Source: Candidatus Heimdallarchaeota archaeon (GTDB lineage: Archaea > Asgardarchaeota > Heimdallarchaeia > Heimdallarchaeales > Heimdallarchaeaceae). From it: 32,673 nt of DNA. The notes beneath the pieces were generated by a model that saw nothing but the letters and a program-made list of their open reading frames with translations, had not been told where the DNA came from and searched no databases. The translations under genes and the position numbers were made by a program. Position 1 is the stretch's first letter. Every line of letters starts with the position of its first letter. Location: positions 1-32,673 of the forward strand of contig JAGLRO010000054.1 in assembly GCA_023136245.1 (NCBI GenBank), written 5' to 3'. Below are positions 8,219-16,589 of the stretch, in pieces.

Positions 8219-8440
8219 TCAGCTGCTTAAAATTTCATCCCACAATTTTAAATCTTCTTGAGCTTGTTTAGGATCTAGTTTGGCTATAATAAAGCCAGTA
8301 TGTATTAAAACATAATCCCCGATTTCTAGTTGATCCTCTAATAAAGAAGTATCAGCTTCACGTTTGACTCCAGTGATGTCTACCATAACTCTCTTATTCT
8401 CAAGAAATTCACAAACTATAGCGGGGATTGCGAGACACAT
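8219..8440 (-). CDS. hypC: hydrogenase maturation chaperone HypC
   Basis: Small chaperone that carries the Fe(CN)2CO unit with HypD and hands it to the large subunit. The protein must start at MCLAIP, because the cysteine next to the initiator is the functional residue of the family; an upstream in-frame ATG at 8455 would bury it. GGAGG is placed just before the chosen ATG, which confirms the start. The following IGDYVLIHTGFIIAKLD is the conserved HypC core and the acidic/hydrophobic C-terminal helix is typical; the length (73 residues) is normal. It lies 51 bases downstream of hypD on the same strand, so the two probably share a transcript. Confidence 0.95.
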   Translation of the reverse strand: MCLAIPAIVCEFLENKRVMVDITGVKREADTSLLEDQLEIGDYVLIHTGFIIAKLDPKQAQEDLKLWDEILSS

Positions 8441-8491
8441 AGTTATTTCCTCCATCTTTACATCAATAATTAACTCTTTTTATATGGCAAC

Positions 8492-9595
8492 TTAATCTTC
8501 CCACTGTATTTCCTCGTAAGTTGCTGCAACATTACAAGTTCCTTCATGACTGACCATACATGCCCCAACCGGATGATCAGGTCTGCATGCTTTCATGAAT
8601 AGTTGACATTCATTGGGTTTGGTTTTACCAATGAGAATTTCATCACAAATACAACCTGAATGAAGTTCTTTAAATTCCAATTCGGGGATATCATATTTCT
8701 TTTTAGCATCAATGTGAGAGTATTTGTCACTTATTTCGTGACCTGTAGCAGGCCAAACGCCTAAACCTCTCCATCGAGCTTCAGAAATTACATAGGCATC
8801 ATCTATTGTGCGTAAAGCTGCTGTATTTCCTTCAGGTTTGACCCATCTACCATAGGTATTGTCAACACGAGGAGAATTTGCATTTATCTGGAGAATAAGC
8901 GAATGGATACCCATGAGAATATCAACAGGTTCAAAACCGGAAATAGCAACTGGAAAGTTATATTTCTCAGGAATGAACTCATAAGGTTTAGAACCGATGA
9001 TAGTGGAAACATGACCTGGAGCTAGGAAACCTTGAAATTCAAGATCATCTCGTTGAACTAATAATTCCATAGCAGGAGGAATGACCTTGTGAGAAGAATA
9101 GATACTAAAATTAGGAAGGGTAGTGCGAACGACTTCAGCAGCAGTAACACAAGAAGTGGTTTCAAAACCAACACTAAAGAAGATAACATCTTTTTCAGGA
9201 GAGTTCTCAGCAATTGTAATAGCATCAGAAACACCATAAACAATACGAACGTCAATACCTCGACCTTGAGCTTGATAAAGAGACTCAGAAGAACCGGGGA
9301 CTCGCATCATGTCACCAAAAGTAGTAATAGTAGTATTATGATTATCAGCTATCCAAAGAACCTCATCGACATCTTGAGCACTTGAGACACAAACAGGACA
9401 TCCAGGGCCTGCAATCAATTCTATATTTTTTGGTAAGAGTGATCTCAATCCTGCTTTTACTAAATCATGTTCATGTGTCCCACATACATGCATTATTCTA
9501 ATTTTTTCTTCTGTTTTTTCGCTCTCTTCCTTTATTTTTTTTATCAGAGAATCTACTATTTTTTTATTTCTGTATACTTTTGTTGGTTCTGCCAT
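8492..9595 (-). CDS. hypD: hydrogenase maturation protein HypD
   Basis: Iron-sulfur scaffold on which the Fe(CN)2CO moiety of [NiFe] hydrogenases is built together with HypC and HypE. Signatures: MHVCGTHEH near residue 36, GPGCPVCV at about 63-70, GFETTS, and a C-terminal cysteine cluster GCICDEILIGK, CRPDHP, GACMVSHEGTCN that binds the [4Fe-4S] cluster. The length of 367 residues is standard. A TTG at 9604 is in frame, but the ATG at 9595 is the more likely start. The partner genes hypE, hypF, hypA and hypB are not in the window. Confidence 0.95.
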   Translation of the reverse strand: MAEPTKVYRNKKIVDSLIKKIKEESEKTEEKIRIMHVCGTHEHDLVKAGLRSLLPKNIELIAGPGCPVCVSSAQDVDEVLWIADNHNTTITTFGDMMRVPGSSESLYQAQGRGIDVRIVYGVSDAITIAENSPEKDVIFFSVGFETTSCVTAAEVVRTTLPNFSIYSSHKVIPPAMELLVQRDDLEFQGFLAPGHVSTIIGSKPYEFIPEKYNFPVAISGFEPVDILMGIHSLILQINANSPRVDNTYGRWVKPEGNTAALRTIDDAYVISEARWRGLGVWPATGHEISDKYSHIDAKKKYDIPELEFKELHSGCICDEILIGKTKPNECQLFMKACRPDHPVGACMVSHEGTCNVAATYEEIQWED

Positions 9596-9690
9596 TATGT
9601 TCAAGTTCCACTTTATTCTCTAACAAATGCAAAATCAGTATGATTAAATAATTTCTTCTCTTAGACAAAATATCTGATTTCAATTGTGAT

Positions 9691-9698
9691 ATATTTAA
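9691..9698 (+). promoter_or_regulatory. TATA-like box for the flavodoxin gene
   Basis: ATATTTAA lies in a strongly A/T-rich divergent intergenic stretch. A start site about 25 bases downstream falls near 9720, leaving a short leader before the GTG/ATG of the flavodoxin. Confidence 0.4.
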
Positions 9699-9737
9699 GT
9701 ATCATATTATAATTTATCATCTATACTTAAATCAAAT

Positions 9738-10295
9738 GTGAATAAAATGAAGATTCTAGTTACCTATTACTCTGAAACAGGCAATACAAAAATGATTGCA
9801 GAAGCTATTCACGAAATTGCTTCACAGAATAATGATTCAACTCTGAAGGATTTCAAAGAACTTAAAGTGGAAGAATTGGATGACCATGATTTAGTTTTCC
9901 TTGGTTCTGCCTGTCATCATGCTGATTTAGCTCCACTGGTATTGCGATTCGTGAAAAAAATACCTGAATCACCTAAGTTCATGCTTGCTGGTTTCGTTAC
10001 TCATTCCACTTATCCTCCTGAAGGTTCTGAAAGACATGCAGAGCTTTTCGAGCAATGGGCAAGTAAATGCAGTAAAACTTATGAAAAGCTTCAAAGCGAT
10101 AAAAATGTTGATTACAAAGGTTATTTTCGATGCATGGGTGTTCCTTCTAGCCCCATTAAAGGCTTCATTAATGCTGAGATTATAACAGAAGAAGAAGAAT
10201 ATGCAGAATATATTGAAGTAGTTAACAAACATCCAGATGAGACAGATTTAGAAAATGCGAAACAATTTGCTAAAGAAATTCTTGACAAATGCTAG
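9738..10295 (+). CDS. flavodoxin-like FMN protein
   Basis: Single-domain flavodoxin of 182-185 residues. The FMN phosphate-binding loop is seen as YSETGNTK directly after strand 1 (KILVTYY), and strand 3 is followed by LGSACHHAD. Residues LAGFVTHSTYPPEG form the loop over the isoalloxazine. It starts at GTG (9738) or the better placed ATG (9747). It is the only plus-strand gene in the hydrogenase maturation block and is divergent from hypD. An electron-carrier role for hydrogenase or a flavodoxin-type reductase is plausible; the partner is unknown. Confidence 0.85.
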   Translation: MNKMKILVTYYSETGNTKMIAEAIHEIASQNNDSTLKDFKELKVEELDDHDLVFLGSACHHADLAPLVLRFVKKIPESPKFMLAGFVTHSTYPPEGSERHAELFEQWASKCSKTYEKLQSDKNVDYKGYFRCMGVPSSPIKGFINAEIITEEEEYAEYIEVVNKHPDETDLENAKQFAKEILDKC

Positions 10296-10359
10296 TTATT
10301 AATAAAACTCTTTTCTTTGTTTCTTTTCATTGATAGAATTTCTTGATACTCTTCACCAC

Positions 10360-11349
10360 TTATTTCTGAAATTCTTCTGGTATACATACAGCAAACTTAC
10401 ATTCTAACTTTCCAGTTAATGGCGTTTCAATCGGTTCAACTTTGACTGATTGATCGAAAATTATATCCCAATACTGCTTGAAAAAGCCTGCACTACAATT
10501 ACAGAAATTATGTGATATCTCTTTTTCTTCACCCTTTTTTATTGCTCCCCGCACCCAAGCACAATAACAAGCATAATATCTCTTCATTCTTTCATCTTCT
10601 GTATTAAGAAATTTTATGATTTGATAAGGGATTTTTGTAACAATTATCTTGTCCCCTTCTCTTATTCCCGGTGTTATTGTTGGTGAGTTTTTCACATATT
10701 CTATAGCTCCTTGATTTATGTATTGGGCATACTCAAGAGTGCCTTCCTTACTGTGTTTTTCAAGTCTCTCAACAAATTCTTTCTTCTTGATTTTTAGAAA
10801 TTCATCAATATCCTTTATTTTTAGAAAATCTTCTCTATCTTTCTTTATTGGTTCAAGTGGTCGACCATGTAAGCATGGAGATAATATCTCAATGGTTTTT
10901 TCTTCCCCTATTTTTTCTTCCATTCTTTTCATTATCTCTTTGGTAAAGGTTGGTTTCTTATCAGGATGTACGCCTAAGGGTGGAATTGTAAGTTCATTAA
11001 AAATCTCATCTCTTGTTTCTTCATCAATTTGCTCTGCAATTCTTGTATAGAGATTGTCCATAGCATTATAACCTTCGACAATATCTATGATTTTAATAGT
11101 GTAATCATAATTTTCTGTGAAATTTGCATAATTAATTAGCGCTCTTAGTACATCAAGAACTTTGTCTTCACCTTTGTTAACCAAATATTCAGTATATTCA
11201 ACAATTTTTCCTTCAGGAATCGAGTTGATATTTATTTCTTCTCTATTAAGAAATTCTTGAAAATCATTTAATCTTTTGATATAAACTGATATTTGTTCTT
11301 CCTCGATGTTGTTTTTCGATAAATACTCCCTAAAACTTTCTTCATTCAT
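10360..11349 (-). CDS. unknown cysteine-containing protein with integrase-type SAM-like N-terminus
   Basis: About 329 residues from the ATG at 11349 (a TTG at 11391 is possible). The N-terminal 80 residues form short helices ending in YTEYLVNKGEDKVLDVLRALINY, like the SAM-like core-binding domain of tyrosine recombinases, but no recombinase catalytic domain follows. The C-terminal half has CLHGRP, CYCAWVRG and FCNCSAGFFKQYW, then VKVEPIETPLTGKLECKF, a pattern resembling the end of V4R/DUF6144-type domains that bind small molecules or metal. Function is unknown. It lies between the flavodoxin and the hycI-type gene on the latter's strand, so a sensor role for hydrogenase genes is a guess. Confidence 0.6.
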   Translation of the reverse strand: MNEESFREYLSKNNIEEEQISVYIKRLNDFQEFLNREEININSIPEGKIVEYTEYLVNKGEDKVLDVLRALINYANFTENYDYTIKIIDIVEGYNAMDNLYTRIAEQIDEETRDEIFNELTIPPLGVHPDKKPTFTKEIMKRMEEKIGEEKTIEILSPCLHGRPLEPIKKDREDFLKIKDIDEFLKIKKKEFVERLEKHSKEGTLEYAQYINQGAIEYVKNSPTITPGIREGDKIIVTKIPYQIIKFLNTEDERMKRYYACYCAWVRGAIKKGEEKEISHNFCNCSAGFFKQYWDIIFDQSVKVEPIETPLTGKLECKFAVCIPEEFQK

Positions 11350-11470
11350 AATAATGCTCTCTTGGTTTTCTCTTATAGATCTCTTAACCAAGAAGCCAAT
11401 TCTTCAAACAGTTATATTTCTTGTTGAGCAGCTATATTGCTTAATAATACATATGAAATGAAAACAGGTT

Positions 11471-12001
11471 TCATTTTCGTATAGAATGAATTCTTTCAGT
11501 AAGTAGTTCTGCAAGTTCTTCTGCTGCTTCTTTACATTCCTTTGATAAAGGTGCTTCAAAATAAATTTGTTTTGGTTGGATTCCTACATACATAGTTTTT
11601 AAATCAGGGATTTCTGGCTTTAGAAACTCTTCTAACATAGTTAAAGATAAAGTATGTGTCGAAAAATGAAATCCCTGCGAGATAGCTTCTTTGGAAAAGA
11701 TTGCTATTGCCCCTGGTATTTCTTTCATATCTGCAGCATCTAAAAGGATTATTCTATTTGGACCTAATTTTCTTATTTTTCCCAGAAAATGCTCAGGTAC
11801 TCTTTCGCAATAGAAATTTGTTACCCAATCAGGGAGTGATTCTTCTTGTAGTATCTTTAGAACATACAATCCTACAGCATCATCTCCATTATCTTCATTT
11901 CCAATTCCAAGAATCGCCAATTTCTTTATTCCAACCAAAAAATCATCAATTGCTTGAACGAATTCAGGAGTGAATTGATTTTTCTTTGCTGCATCTGACA
12001 T
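11471..12001 (-). CDS. hycI: HycI-type hydrogenase maturation endopeptidase
   Basis: Nickel-dependent peptidase that trims the C-terminus of a hydrogenase large subunit after NiFe insertion. The family motif GIGNEDNGDDAVG is at about residues 32-44; the likely metal ligands are an Asp of the NGDD motif (D40/D41), D88 in LLDAADM and H116 in STHTLSL. Length 176 residues is usual for HycI/HoxW. The HTLSL form is typical of HycI, which processes group 4 enzymes, and matches the large subunit at 5582-6835 with its 34-residue tail. It is the last maturation gene in the block. Confidence 0.92.
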   Translation of the reverse strand: MSDAAKKNQFTPEFVQAIDDFLVGIKKLAILGIGNEDNGDDAVGLYVLKILQEESLPDWVTNFYCERVPEHFLGKIRKLGPNRIILLDAADMKEIPGAIAIFSKEAISQGFHFSTHTLSLTMLEEFLKPEIPDLKTMYVGIQPKQIYFEAPLSKECKEAAEELAELLTERIHSIRK

Positions 12002-12090
12002 TGAAAACAGACTAAAGTTGGAATTGATAAATTCTTCTTTATGAGAATAAAGCAGTATTGTTATCTTAATCTAACAACCAAAATAGCAAT

Positions 12091-12098
12091 ATTTAAAT
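12091..12098 (+). promoter_or_regulatory. TATA box of the SRP RNA gene
   Basis: ATTTAAAT (within ATATTTAAATTAG) is about 25-30 bases before the first paired base of the SRP RNA, as expected for an archaeal stable RNA promoter. Confidence 0.55.
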
Positions 12099-12126
12099 TA
12101 GTCATACACTTTTTGCTATTACTAGA

Positions 12127-12459
12127 AGCTGAGCTGATAGCAACGGCTAGCCGGGGACCTAGGGCGTCCTTGTACCAGAAGCGCTCTATATGCTGGGGTG
12201 AATGCTGATGCTGAGGCTTCGTTGATGTTGATACGCCTTGCTTGGATAGCGTCGAAGCGTCGACCCGTGGGATTATATATTCTGGAGGCGGTTTCAGAGG
12301 AAATCGTTAGAAAGGATAGGGTCAAAATGGGTCAGGCACGGAAGTGAGCAGCTCTAAGATCAATATGTGATGCTTATGGTAATCGGCGTGGAGCTTATAA
12401 GCTTGAAACGGCTTCTGATTCGTTGTCAAACTTCAGGTCGCTATGGTCAGCTCAGTTGT
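12127..12459 (+). ncRNA. signal recognition particle (7S) RNA
   Basis: Targets ribosomes making secreted and membrane proteins to the translocon, with SRP54 and SRP19. The region is markedly GC-richer than its surroundings. The S-domain helix 8 is visible as GGGTCAGGCACGGAAGTGAGCAGC with the CAC-GGAA-GTG tetraloop hairpin at 12337-12346 and the flanking asymmetric-loop bases (GGTCAGG, GAGCAG) shared by all SRP RNAs. The 5' end CTGAGCTGA (12129-12137) pairs with TCAGCTCAG (12447-12455), and TAGC (12138-12141) with GCTA (12440-12443), closing the molecule as archaeal helix 1/5. The ends are set by this pairing and are good to a few bases. A T-rich tract follows. Confidence 0.93.
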
Positions 12460-12465
12460 CTACCA

Positions 12466-12476
12466 TTTTTCCTTTT
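12466..12476 (+). terminator. T-rich terminator of SRP RNA
   Basis: T5-CC-T4 follows the closing helix of the SRP RNA, a usual archaeal termination signal. Confidence 0.5.
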
Positions 12477-12553
12477 AGCAGTTAATATCAGTTAATAAAT
12501 AAAAAATAAAAGTAGGATGTACTACTTTTTTTGAAATATTATCAGTGGCATTC

Positions 12554-13138
12554 TTAGTATGTTTCACATAGAATTTCGAAATAATTGCTAGGATGGCTGC
12601 AGCTGGGACAAATGTCTGGGGGCTCTTCTCCTTCGTGGACCAATCCACATTTTTTACAAACCCATTGAACTTTATCAGTTTTCTTAAACACAGTTTTACC
12701 TTCTACTTGTTCTAAGAGTTTTCTAAATCTATTTTCATGATGTTTTTCAGCTTCACCAATTGCTCGAAGACGATCAGCAACTTTTGAGAAACCTTCCTTT
12801 TCAGCAATATCAGCGAATTCAGGATACATTATGGTATATTCATAATGTTCTCCTGCAATAGCTGCCTTAAGATTTGCAATTGTATCATCTAAAACAAGAG
12901 GTGCTGCTGCGTCAACAGTAATTTCATCCTCTTCAAATTTGATTTTTTTCCTAACTTGTTTAAGCATCTGGAAATTCCACTTTGCATGTTCTCTTTCGTT
13001 ATCAGCTGTTACGAAAAATATATCTGCAATTTGTTCATAATCCTCTTTCTTAGCTATTTTAGCATACATAGTATAACGATTTCTTGCTTGACTTTCACCG
13101 ATAAATGCCTTTGCTAGATTTTTTACTGTTTCATTCAT
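12554..13138 (-). CDS. rbr: rubrerythrin
   Basis: Di-iron peroxide scavenger, 194 residues from the chosen ATG. The ferritin-like domain shows the two helix pairs with [33 protein letters not shown] and [10 protein letters not shown], giving the glutamate/histidine iron ligands. A C-terminal rubredoxin-type domain has CKKCG and CPSC knuckles binding one iron. An ATG at 13156 adds six residues, but the one at 13138 gives the standard N-terminus and has GGAGAG upstream. It protects anaerobes from oxidative stress using reduced rubredoxin or similar donors. Its neighbour on the same strand is a tRNA-thiolation gene; no functional link is evident. Confidence 0.95.
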   Translation of the reverse strand: MNETVKNLAKAFIGESQARNRYTMYAKIAKKEDYEQIADIFFVTADNEREHAKWNFQMLKQVRKKIKFEEDEITVDAAAPLVLDDTIANLKAAIAGEHYEYTIMYPEFADIAEKEGFSKVADRLRAIGEAEKHHENRFRKLLEQVEGKTVFKKTDKVQWVCKKCGLVHEGEEPPDICPSCSHPSNYFEILCETY

Positions 13139-13240
13139 ATGATCAATACTCTCCATTCATTTTAGAGAACAGATTATCGAGTTTTTGTTTTGGTTTTCAT
13201 TAAAAATCGTTGTGGTAATAGAGACAAAACAATGAAATTT

Positions 13241-14173
13241 TCACACTTCAAGCTGTCTTTTTAACTGACAACTTCTGCAAGATGTGCTAGTTGTTGCATC
13301 TCCACAGATTTCACAGTCTTTCAGATCTTTATTTGTTTTAATATCTTTCATCATTTCTAGTAATTTATCTTGTCCTCTGACAATGTTGAAAGATAACATA
13401 GGTTGGTTTTCTTGTGTTTTGAAAATGAACTCTCTAACAACTCCTCGATATGCTTCTTCCGCATAGGGACAAGGTATTTCTTGGTATTCCAGATCATTGA
13501 TCATGCAATACATTACAATTTCTGCTTGAGGAGTTGTTCGAAATGGTTTTACTCTTGGAATAAGACTTGGATGTATTTTTCGAGGAGATGGATTTAGTCT
13601 AGCCAATCTTTGAATATCCCCCCTGATGATATTAAGAAGAATGGTCTCAGCTTCATCTTCTAAGTTGTGTGCAGTTACTAAGACATCCGCTCCTACTTCT
13701 TTTGCAGCTTTATTCAGTACTTTTCTTCTCAAAATTCCGCAATACGTGCATGCTCCGAACTCTCTGCTTTCTCCTCTTGTGCCTAGCTTGCTTATTATTT
13801 CATCTAAATCATAACCAAAATCCTTCTTGAATGAAAAAATAGAGTGTTCTATTCCTAATTTTTCAACATGTTTTTTTGCAAAGAAAAGCCCTTCATCTCG
13901 ATAATTCTCTATTCCTTCATCAATAGTTATAGCTACAAGTTCACTTTCCGAGAATTCTTTTTCTATTCTATTTAGAAGGTAAAGCAATGCAATACTATCT
14001 TTACCACCTGAGACACCGATAGCTATTCTCTCTTTTCTCCCAAACATTTTATATTTGGAAATGCTTCGTTTTAATCTTCTCAACATATGTTCATTAAAAT
14101 GTAAAACACAAAGAGCTTGTTTATCATAAGGACGAACATACATTGCATCATTTTCACAGGATGTGCATCTCAT
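13241..14173 (-). CDS. ncs6: tRNA 2-thiolation protein, Ncs6/TtuA family
   Basis: ATP-pyrophosphatase that adds sulfur to tRNA uridines (position 34 in Ncs6/CTU1, position 54 in TtuA). Visible: N-terminal zinc knuckle CTSC at residues 3-6, PP-loop SGGKDS at 55-60, the catalytic cysteine pair in ACTYCGILRR and the third cysteine in IPCPYAEEAYRG, and a C-terminal zinc finger with CEICG and CRSC. The start ATG at 14173 shares one base with the stop of the upstream protease gene (TAATG), indicating coupling; an earlier in-frame start at 14182 would overlap it further. Which uridine it modifies cannot be read from sequence. Confidence 0.92.
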   Translation of the reverse strand: MRCTSCENDAMYVRPYDKQALCVLHFNEHMLRRLKRSISKYKMFGRKERIAIGVSGGKDSIALLYLLNRIEKEFSESELVAITIDEGIENYRDEGLFFAKKHVEKLGIEHSIFSFKKDFGYDLDEIISKLGTRGESREFGACTYCGILRRKVLNKAAKEVGADVLVTAHNLEDEAETILLNIIRGDIQRLARLNPSPRKIHPSLIPRVKPFRTTPQAEIVMYCMINDLEYQEIPCPYAEEAYRGVVREFIFKTQENQPMLSFNIVRGQDKLLEMMKDIKTNKDLKDCEICGDATTSTSCRSCQLKRQLEV

Positions 14174-15372
14174 TATAACCACCTGAATTTAAATGCTGAA
14201 AGAACTAGATTCAAAACGATTAGAGCAAGACTGAATAGTCTCATAATGTTTAGTATTCTTTTATGTTTTAAACCATTCTTATTTTTCATTTTAAGATATT
14301 CTTGAATGATTTTATCTCCATCAGTTATTGCTAATGGGAGCAAGTTGAAGAATACTGCTGCAACACTAAGATTAACTATATACAATATCTCTATGTTCCA
14401 GTAGTATGGAAACATTTTGGATAACCAATTCGCTTTAGGAGGGAGATAATTGTAAATACTGATACCCAGAAATATTTTTGTTGTACTATTGGTTTTTGTG
14501 ATTGGGTCAACTTTAGTTGGAACCAAAGAAATATTTCTTCCATCTAAAAGCATGATATAGAGAATACTTGAGTTTAAACTATCAAGTATTATCATAGTGA
14601 AATCATTCACATTGCGAGTTTCTTTGTAATCAATTTGCATACTCTTGTTTGTTTTACCTATACTTTGGATGATATCTCCATTTACTATACCTGCACCTTC
14701 TGCTGGAAAATCATCGAATGTGTTAGTTATCAATACACCACTTGATTCTCCATATCCTATGGAAATGATATAAGGTGATAACAAATATAACCCTAAGAAT
14801 AAAAGTGCAAAAATGGCGTTTAACGCAGATCCATTCATTAGAACTCTGATTCTTTTTCGAGAAGATGCAGCTTCCAGGCTTTCTTTCATTAACTCAACAA
14901 ACGCTCCAAAAAAGATCAAAAGAATAATTATCCCTGAGGATTTTATCTTAATTCCTTCTCGTTTTGCCATAACAGCATGAGCAATTTCATGTGGAACTAT
15001 CATTAATAAGAAAGGGATTATGAGCAACAAAGCCATCTTAAAGTCAACTGTTATACCTGGAATTATTAATTGGATACCTAATCCTGCAGGTGAACCAAAA
15101 AGTATCAAAAATGGGTTTACCAAAAAATATGCAAAGAAACCTATAGCAATAATTAATGCAAGAATTTTGCCAACATTGTAAGTAAATGCCCAAAATCGTT
15201 TTCCTTTCTCTCCCATCTTTTCAAGAATTCTATTGAAAAAATCTGTTTTAAACATAATTCCTAGAGGAAAGAAATGAATTCCAAATCTCTTTAAATCAAA
15301 ATAATTACCTAGGGTAGAAAGAAAAAGAAAAGCCATTACTACTATAAGTATAATCTGAAGTTTAGTAAGCAT
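14173..15372 (-). CDS. site-2 protease family intramembrane metalloprotease (M50)
   Basis: 399 residues. The zinc-binding HEIAH motif is at 128-132 in a transmembrane helix, and the second motif, FNLLPLAITDGDKI, supplies the conserved Asp late in the protein. Between them is a PDZ-like region (residues around GAGIVNGDIIQSIG) that in this family gates substrates. About six hydrophobic helices are visible, including an N-terminal signal-anchor. Such enzymes cut membrane-tethered regulators or remnant signal peptides; no anti-sigma-like partner is nearby. Divergent from the radical SAM gene and coupled to the tRNA thiolase gene. Confidence 0.92.
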   Translation of the reverse strand: MLTKLQIILIVVMAFLFLSTLGNYFDLKRFGIHFFPLGIMFKTDFFNRILEKMGEKGKRFWAFTYNVGKILALIIAIGFFAYFLVNPFLILFGSPAGLGIQLIIPGITVDFKMALLLIIPFLLMIVPHEIAHAVMAKREGIKIKSSGIIILLIFFGAFVELMKESLEAASSRKRIRVLMNGSALNAIFALLFLGLYLLSPYIISIGYGESSGVLITNTFDDFPAEGAGIVNGDIIQSIGKTNKSMQIDYKETRNVNDFTMIILDSLNSSILYIMLLDGRNISLVPTKVDPITKTNSTTKIFLGISIYNYLPPKANWLSKMFPYYWNIEILYIVNLSVAAVFFNLLPLAITDGDKIIQEYLKMKNKNGLKHKRILNIMRLFSLALIVLNLVLSAFKFRWL

Positions 15373-15482
15373 ATATAACCCTTTTAATCACCATTTGCAG
15401 AATAATTTATAAAAACTGCTTTCGTTTGCATTTATCTGTTCAAACTGATTCTTTTTAATATCTGATTGTATTTTTTCTTTCA

Positions 15483-16589
15483 ATGAGAAGAATCACAAAA
15501 TGGTACAACAATCGGGTTTTGGGCTCTCTTCCTAAAGGTTGTCAACTTTGCTCATTAGGTGGAAAACTCGTACTCTTTGTTACAGGAAAATGTGATTCAA
15601 ATTGTTATTATTGTCCTTTGACTAAGGAGAGGAGAAAAGATATCACTTTTGCCAATGAACAAAAAATAAACACAATAACAGAAGCTATTGAAGAAGCCAA
15701 GATGATCTCAGCTCTGGGTGCTGGAATCACTGGAGGTGAACCTTCTTTAACACTGGATAGAACTATTTCTTATCTCTCAGCACTCAAAAATGAATTCGGT
15801 GTTTCATTTCATTGTCATCTTTATACTTCAAAGGCATTAACAATGGAACAATTAGGAGAACTTAATAATTCTGGTTTAGATGAGATAAGATTTCATCCTA
15901 TAAGATTAGAACTTTCAACTTTGATGAAAGAAACGTTAAGGAACGCAAAGACTCTAGATTGGAGTGTAGGAATCGAGATACCTGTAATTCCAGACAAAGA
16001 GGAACTTATAGGCAAAATCATTGATTACTCAATAGAAACTAATCTTGATTTTATAAATTTAAATGAACTTGAAATCACTGAGGAAAACCTCGAAATATTG
16101 GGTAAAATGGGGTATCATTCCAAGAACAATGTTAGTGTAGCAGTTAATGGAAGTGATCGATTAGCTTTTAAGATTTTAAAGAGATACAAAAGAGCTCCAA
16201 TAGATATTCATTTTTGTTCTTCGGGTTACAAAGATGGAGTTCAACTGAAAAATCGCTTCTTAAGAAGAGCAAAAAACTTTGCAAAACCCTTTGATGAAAT
16301 CACAAATGAAGGACTACTCATTCGAGCGAGAGTGCTAGTAAGAAATGAAAACAAAATTTCTGAGATATTTAATAGACTTATACAAGACTATGATATTGAT
16401 CAAAAACTGCTTGAGATTGATGAAAACAATCTCACAATTTTCTTGAATTGGAAAATAGCAAAAGAAATTGCTTCAAAACTTTACAAACAATTTGAAAATG
16501 AAATAAGCAATATGGAAATTATACATCAATATCCTTATTCAAACGGGATAATTACATATTTAGAACCAATTGAAGAAATCTTTTCTTAA
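15483..16589 (+). CDS. radical SAM protein, COG2108-like
   Basis: 368 residues. An N-terminal CQLC pair (C20, C23) is followed by GGKLVLFVTGKC and the radical SAM cluster motif CDSNCYYC (C37, C41, C44), then the SAM-binding GITGGEPSL. This order and the YANE/FANE-like stretch after the cluster resemble the archaeal COG2108 proteins related to pyruvate formate-lyase activase, whose substrate is not known to me. The C-terminal third has no cysteine motif apart from HFCSSG and may bind the substrate. An A/T-rich promoter with TTTTTAATATC near 15449-15458 would give an almost leaderless mRNA. It converges with and overlaps the pelota gene by four bases. Confidence 0.8.
   Translation: MRRITKWYNNRVLGSLPKGCQLCSLGGKLVLFVTGKCDSNCYYCPLTKERRKDITFANEQKINTITEAIEEAKMISALGAGITGGEPSLTLDRTISYLSALKNEFGVSFHCHLYTSKALTMEQLGELNNSGLDEIRFHPIRLELSTLMKETLRNAKTLDWSVGIEIPVIPDKEELIGKIIDYSIETNLDFINLNELEITEENLEILGKMGYHSKNNVSVAVNGSDRLAFKILKRYKRAPIDIHFCSSGYKDGVQLKNRFLRRAKNFAKPFDEITNEGLLIRARVLVRNENKISEIFNRLIQDYDIDQKLLEIDENNLTIFLNWKIAKEIASKLYKQFENEISNMEIIHQYPYSNGIITYLEPIEEIFS

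Noticed and set aside
10718-11050. 110-codon plus-strand frame opposite the cysteine-containing unknown gene
   Set aside because: Ser/Phe/Ile-rich product typical of an antisense shadow; the minus-strand frame is longer and has ordered cysteine motifs.
12122-12325. Open frame of 67 codons on the minus strand
   Set aside because: It is antisense to the SRP RNA, whose helix 8 and end pairing are unmistakable; the open frame only reflects the different base composition.
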